Shown: in pieces, positions 62,356 to 64,000 of the stretch
Layout of the letters: each line of letters opens with the position of its first letter
Numbering within the stretch: position 1 is the first letter of the stretch
Source of the DNA: Argyresthia goedartella
Lineage: Eukaryota > Arthropoda > Insecta > Lepidoptera > Argyresthiidae
DNA length: 64,000 nucleotides
Assembly: GCA_949825045.1 (NCBI GenBank)
Contig: OX463815.1
Coordinates: 21,197,231-21,261,230 of the forward strand
Direction: 5' to 3'
Translations under genes and position numbers: made by a program
The notes under the pieces: model-generated
What the model saw: only the letters and a program-made list of their open reading frames with translations
Told to the model about the DNA's origin: nothing
Database searches by the model: none

Positions 62356-62413
62356 TTTCAAAGACGTGACATTTGGCGCCCCACGTTGGGCGCCAAATGT
62401 CACGTCTTTGAAA
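62356..62413. repeat. Fold-back at an LTR/PBS junction
   Basis: Perfect inverted repeat: 26-bp arms 62356-62381 and 62388-62413, 6-base loop cacgtt. Positions 62378-62395 (plus) read as the 18-base 3' end of animal tRNA-Lys, gccccacgttgggcgcca, so the minus strand carries the matching PBS. The arms consist of the last bases of the LTR at 62398 and their inverted copy. Confidence 0.9.
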
Positions 62414-63130
62414 ATGAGGTTCCGGCGGGTTCGAACCGCGTCAGTCTCGGCTACACTAAATAGGATCGTGGGTTCGAATCTGTGTTCTTACCTGCCTAGA
62501 GGTGCTGGTGGCAAGGAAAGAGGGATTACTCAAGGTTCAGAGTTATATTCAAGAAATCCTACGCTACACAATAGCTAAGGGGCCGTTATAGCCTCACCTA
62601 AATAACCTGAATACAAAGATATCGGCTTCGCTCTTCCACGGCTCGGCCTCTTTCCGGCGTAATGGCGAAGTTATACGACCTGAACGCTGGCAGCGAGATG
62701 CAGCTTCAATGGGAAGTCCTGGCGGCGTGGGTCCTCTACTCGGGCATCAGCTACCCATGAGGACCGGGCTCCAAAATGCAGGGCTTCGTCTTGTACCGGG
62801 GATGTCGACAATGCGCGACGTCCGTCTTGACTCGTGGCTCGCGTCGAACTGTCCTATCTGTCTCGAAGCGGTGCGCGCTCTGCTTGCAAAAACATGGTCG
62901 CACGAAGTCTCACGACCTTCAACATGTTGTCGTGTGATCTCTCTCAGCCAATTACCGAGCTTGATATCAAATCAGGAGGGCGACTGCCCCTCACCCCGCC
63001 GATGCATGACGCCGCCTGCACAGCCAATCCGAAGCTTGTGGTGACGCAGTTTTGAATATTCGCGGGGAATTCTCGCTTCTCCGCGAATCCAGCGCCACTG
63101 CTACGATGTCGGCGAATACGGGTATCAACA
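62398..63130 (-). mobile_element. Single LTR plus PBS of a tRNA-Lys-primed element
   Basis: On the minus strand TGTTGATACCCG ... GACGTGACA (733 bp, TG...CA), then tt and TGGCGCCCAACGTGGGGC, the PBS for tRNA-Lys used by many gypsy-type elements and some retroviruses. Host non-LTR coding sequence resumes on both sides (SVPCVD to the right, FEIVND to the left). No internal gag-pol follows the PBS. The left LTR boundary rests on the PBS; the right on TG and on the host frame. Confidence 0.6.
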
Positions 63131-64000
63131 CAGGGAACACTTTTTATAACTTTGCCAGTTTCACGGTTTATGATTTGCTAAACCGTTTTCATTATATTAT
63201 TTGAATTTTGTAGTTTTCTATTAATGTGTAATTTTTTTGCAGTTCTACAAATCAACTTGAATGTTTTGGTTTTTTTTTTAACATAGTCATGAAATTTTAT
63301 ATCAAAGTTATAGGTTTTTTTCTTCACAAACGTCATACAAGATAGCTCTATTTTTTACAGATTCCAAATGTTGCCCAGTTATTAAATTTAGATTTACCGT
63401 TGTTGGCACTGACTTTCTTTAATTTAAAACTGTATTGAATTCTGTTTAAATCATGTTGAAGAAGTCAGAATAGATTTTGTTAGGGTTCTGTTCATCAAAA
63501 TCCGGTACTGGAAAATTTATATTTAAGTTTTTCATATACGTCTCTAGTCTATGGGATATAATAGGCCTATCAAATGATGGATCAGTCTTATTTTTACTAG
63601 CGATTGGAAATGAAACTGTTTGACCACTATGATTGGAAGGTAAACAGTTAATTACATTTTTACTTGTGAATGCACAGTCACAAAAAACATTAACTAAGCA
63701 AGTTTGGCTGGTAAGTGTAATTCTAGTTTGCTCTAGAAATACATGACATAAATTAAATGATTTAAACAGAGTTATTAATCGTTGTTTTATTGTTGTATCT
63801 ACAATCAAATCTACATTCAGATCGCCACAAATAATTATTTTTTCCTGTTATTACCAAGTTTAACGAGGGCTTCCTCCATAATTTTCTCTAATATTTCAAA
63901 ATTGCCATGGCCTTTTTCATTTCTCGGAGGCTGTAATGGTACACACATTGAATACAAGAGTCAGTTCCTTTAACGCTTGGGTTATTGAGTGATTCGAAGT
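63131..64000 (-). pseudogene. Non-LTR endonuclease domain and linker
   Basis: From the window edge: EKIIICGDLNVDLIVDTTIK (EN GDLN motif), FLEQTRITLTSQTCLVNVFC (conserved TR....S.TC.D), INCLPSNHSGQTVSFPIA (SDH changed to SNH) and IISHRLETYMKNLN. The linker continues to 63131 with WATFGICK and, near the LTR, INRETGKVIKSVPCVD. The element's 5' end lies beyond 64000. The catalytic SDH change and stops show decay. Confidence 0.75.

Larger units (their letters stand above)
59990..64000 (-). mobile_element. Non-LTR element (CR1/Jockey-like), twice interrupted
   Basis: Minus-strand order from the window edge: endonuclease (64000-63446), EN-RT linker (63445-63131), single LTR insertion (62356-63130), linker and RT start (62355-61922), plus-strand non-LTR insertion (60482-61921), RT middle (60481-60014), then a break at about 59990. 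The protein order is collinear across both insertions. It lacks the RT C-terminus and 3' end, which is unusual for target-primed truncation, so a deletion or rearrangement ended it on the left. The endonuclease start lies beyond the window. Confidence 0.75.

Noticed and set aside
62430..62485. B-box-like ggttcgaac and ggttcgaat motifs
   Set aside because: They lie inside the candidate LTR with no A box at proper spacing, so not called as tRNA or SINE.

Overview
This window is a eukaryotic transposable-element nest, most likely from a moth or butterfly. That assignment is an inference. It rests on the element mix (BEL/Pao, DIRS, Jockey/CR1-like and R2-like non-LTR elements, Tc1, Merlin, Helitron, THAP-type DNA transposon, tRNA-headed SINEs), on interspersed repeats of a kind familiar from lepidopteran sequence (the 'ggttccgtac ... 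cggacggacgg' repeat and the '...gaagtcggtt' tail), and on AT-rich background DNA. I see no convincing host gene, RNA gene, operon or CRISPR. Nearly every long open frame belongs to a mobile element.

Layout. 1-1.9 kb: AT-rich DNA with repeat fragments. 1.88-7.13 kb: a minus-strand LTR element (160-bp LTRs, AGAT target duplications) without pol, carrying two non-LTR reverse-transcriptase 3' fragments. 7.2-11.2 kb: relics of a DIRS tyrosine recombinase, a THAP+DDE transposase, an RTE endonuclease, a Merlin transposase and an IS630-like transposase. 11.3-21.06 kb: a decayed minus-strand copia element split by a complete BEL/Pao element (BEL-I, 12069-19340, TSD ATAGG). 21.1-31.07 kb: a plus-strand non-LTR element split by a second BEL/Pao element (BEL-II, 23361-30445, TSD GTTGA), which has intact gag and pol but a 3' LTR that stops after 229 bp. 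31.2-33.1 kb: Helitron helicase and non-LTR ORF1 fragments plus perfect palindromes. 33.47-35.22 kb: a Tc1 element with IR/DR termini. 36.75-45.57 kb: a minus-strand BEL-clade element (BEL-IV, TSD AGCAG) with large internal deletions; its 5' LTR is interrupted by a nearly complete Jockey-like element (11-bp TSD). 46.5-46.8 kb: a 46-bp palindrome abutting a 14-bp minisatellite. 48.03-51.67 kb: a DIRS element with diagnostic terminal repeats and internal complementary region, disrupted by a BEL solo LTR (TSD GAGTC). 51.7-56.2 kb: a truncated minus-strand BEL/Pao element (BEL-III) carrying a SINE. 56.95-59.85 kb: an R2-superfamily-like element with a C-terminal restriction-like endonuclease motif. 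60-64 kb: one minus-strand non-LTR element broken by a plus-strand non-LTR copy (itself holding a SINE) and by a single LTR+PBS that ends in a fold-back.

How the parts relate. The window can be read as a layered insertion history, because most insertions have recognisable target duplications and interrupted reading frames that resume on the far side. The most informative signals are: an in-frame TAG between gag and pol kept in three BEL/Pao copies; BEL-I and BEL-II, which share nearly identical coding bodies but clearly different LTRs; BEL-II, whose truncated LTR still abuts a perfect TSD; and an LTR/PBS junction whose fold-back is what snap-back self-priming of a tRNA-Lys-copied strong-stop DNA would give.

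All identities, domain calls and repeat comparisons were made by eye. No database search or alignment program was run.
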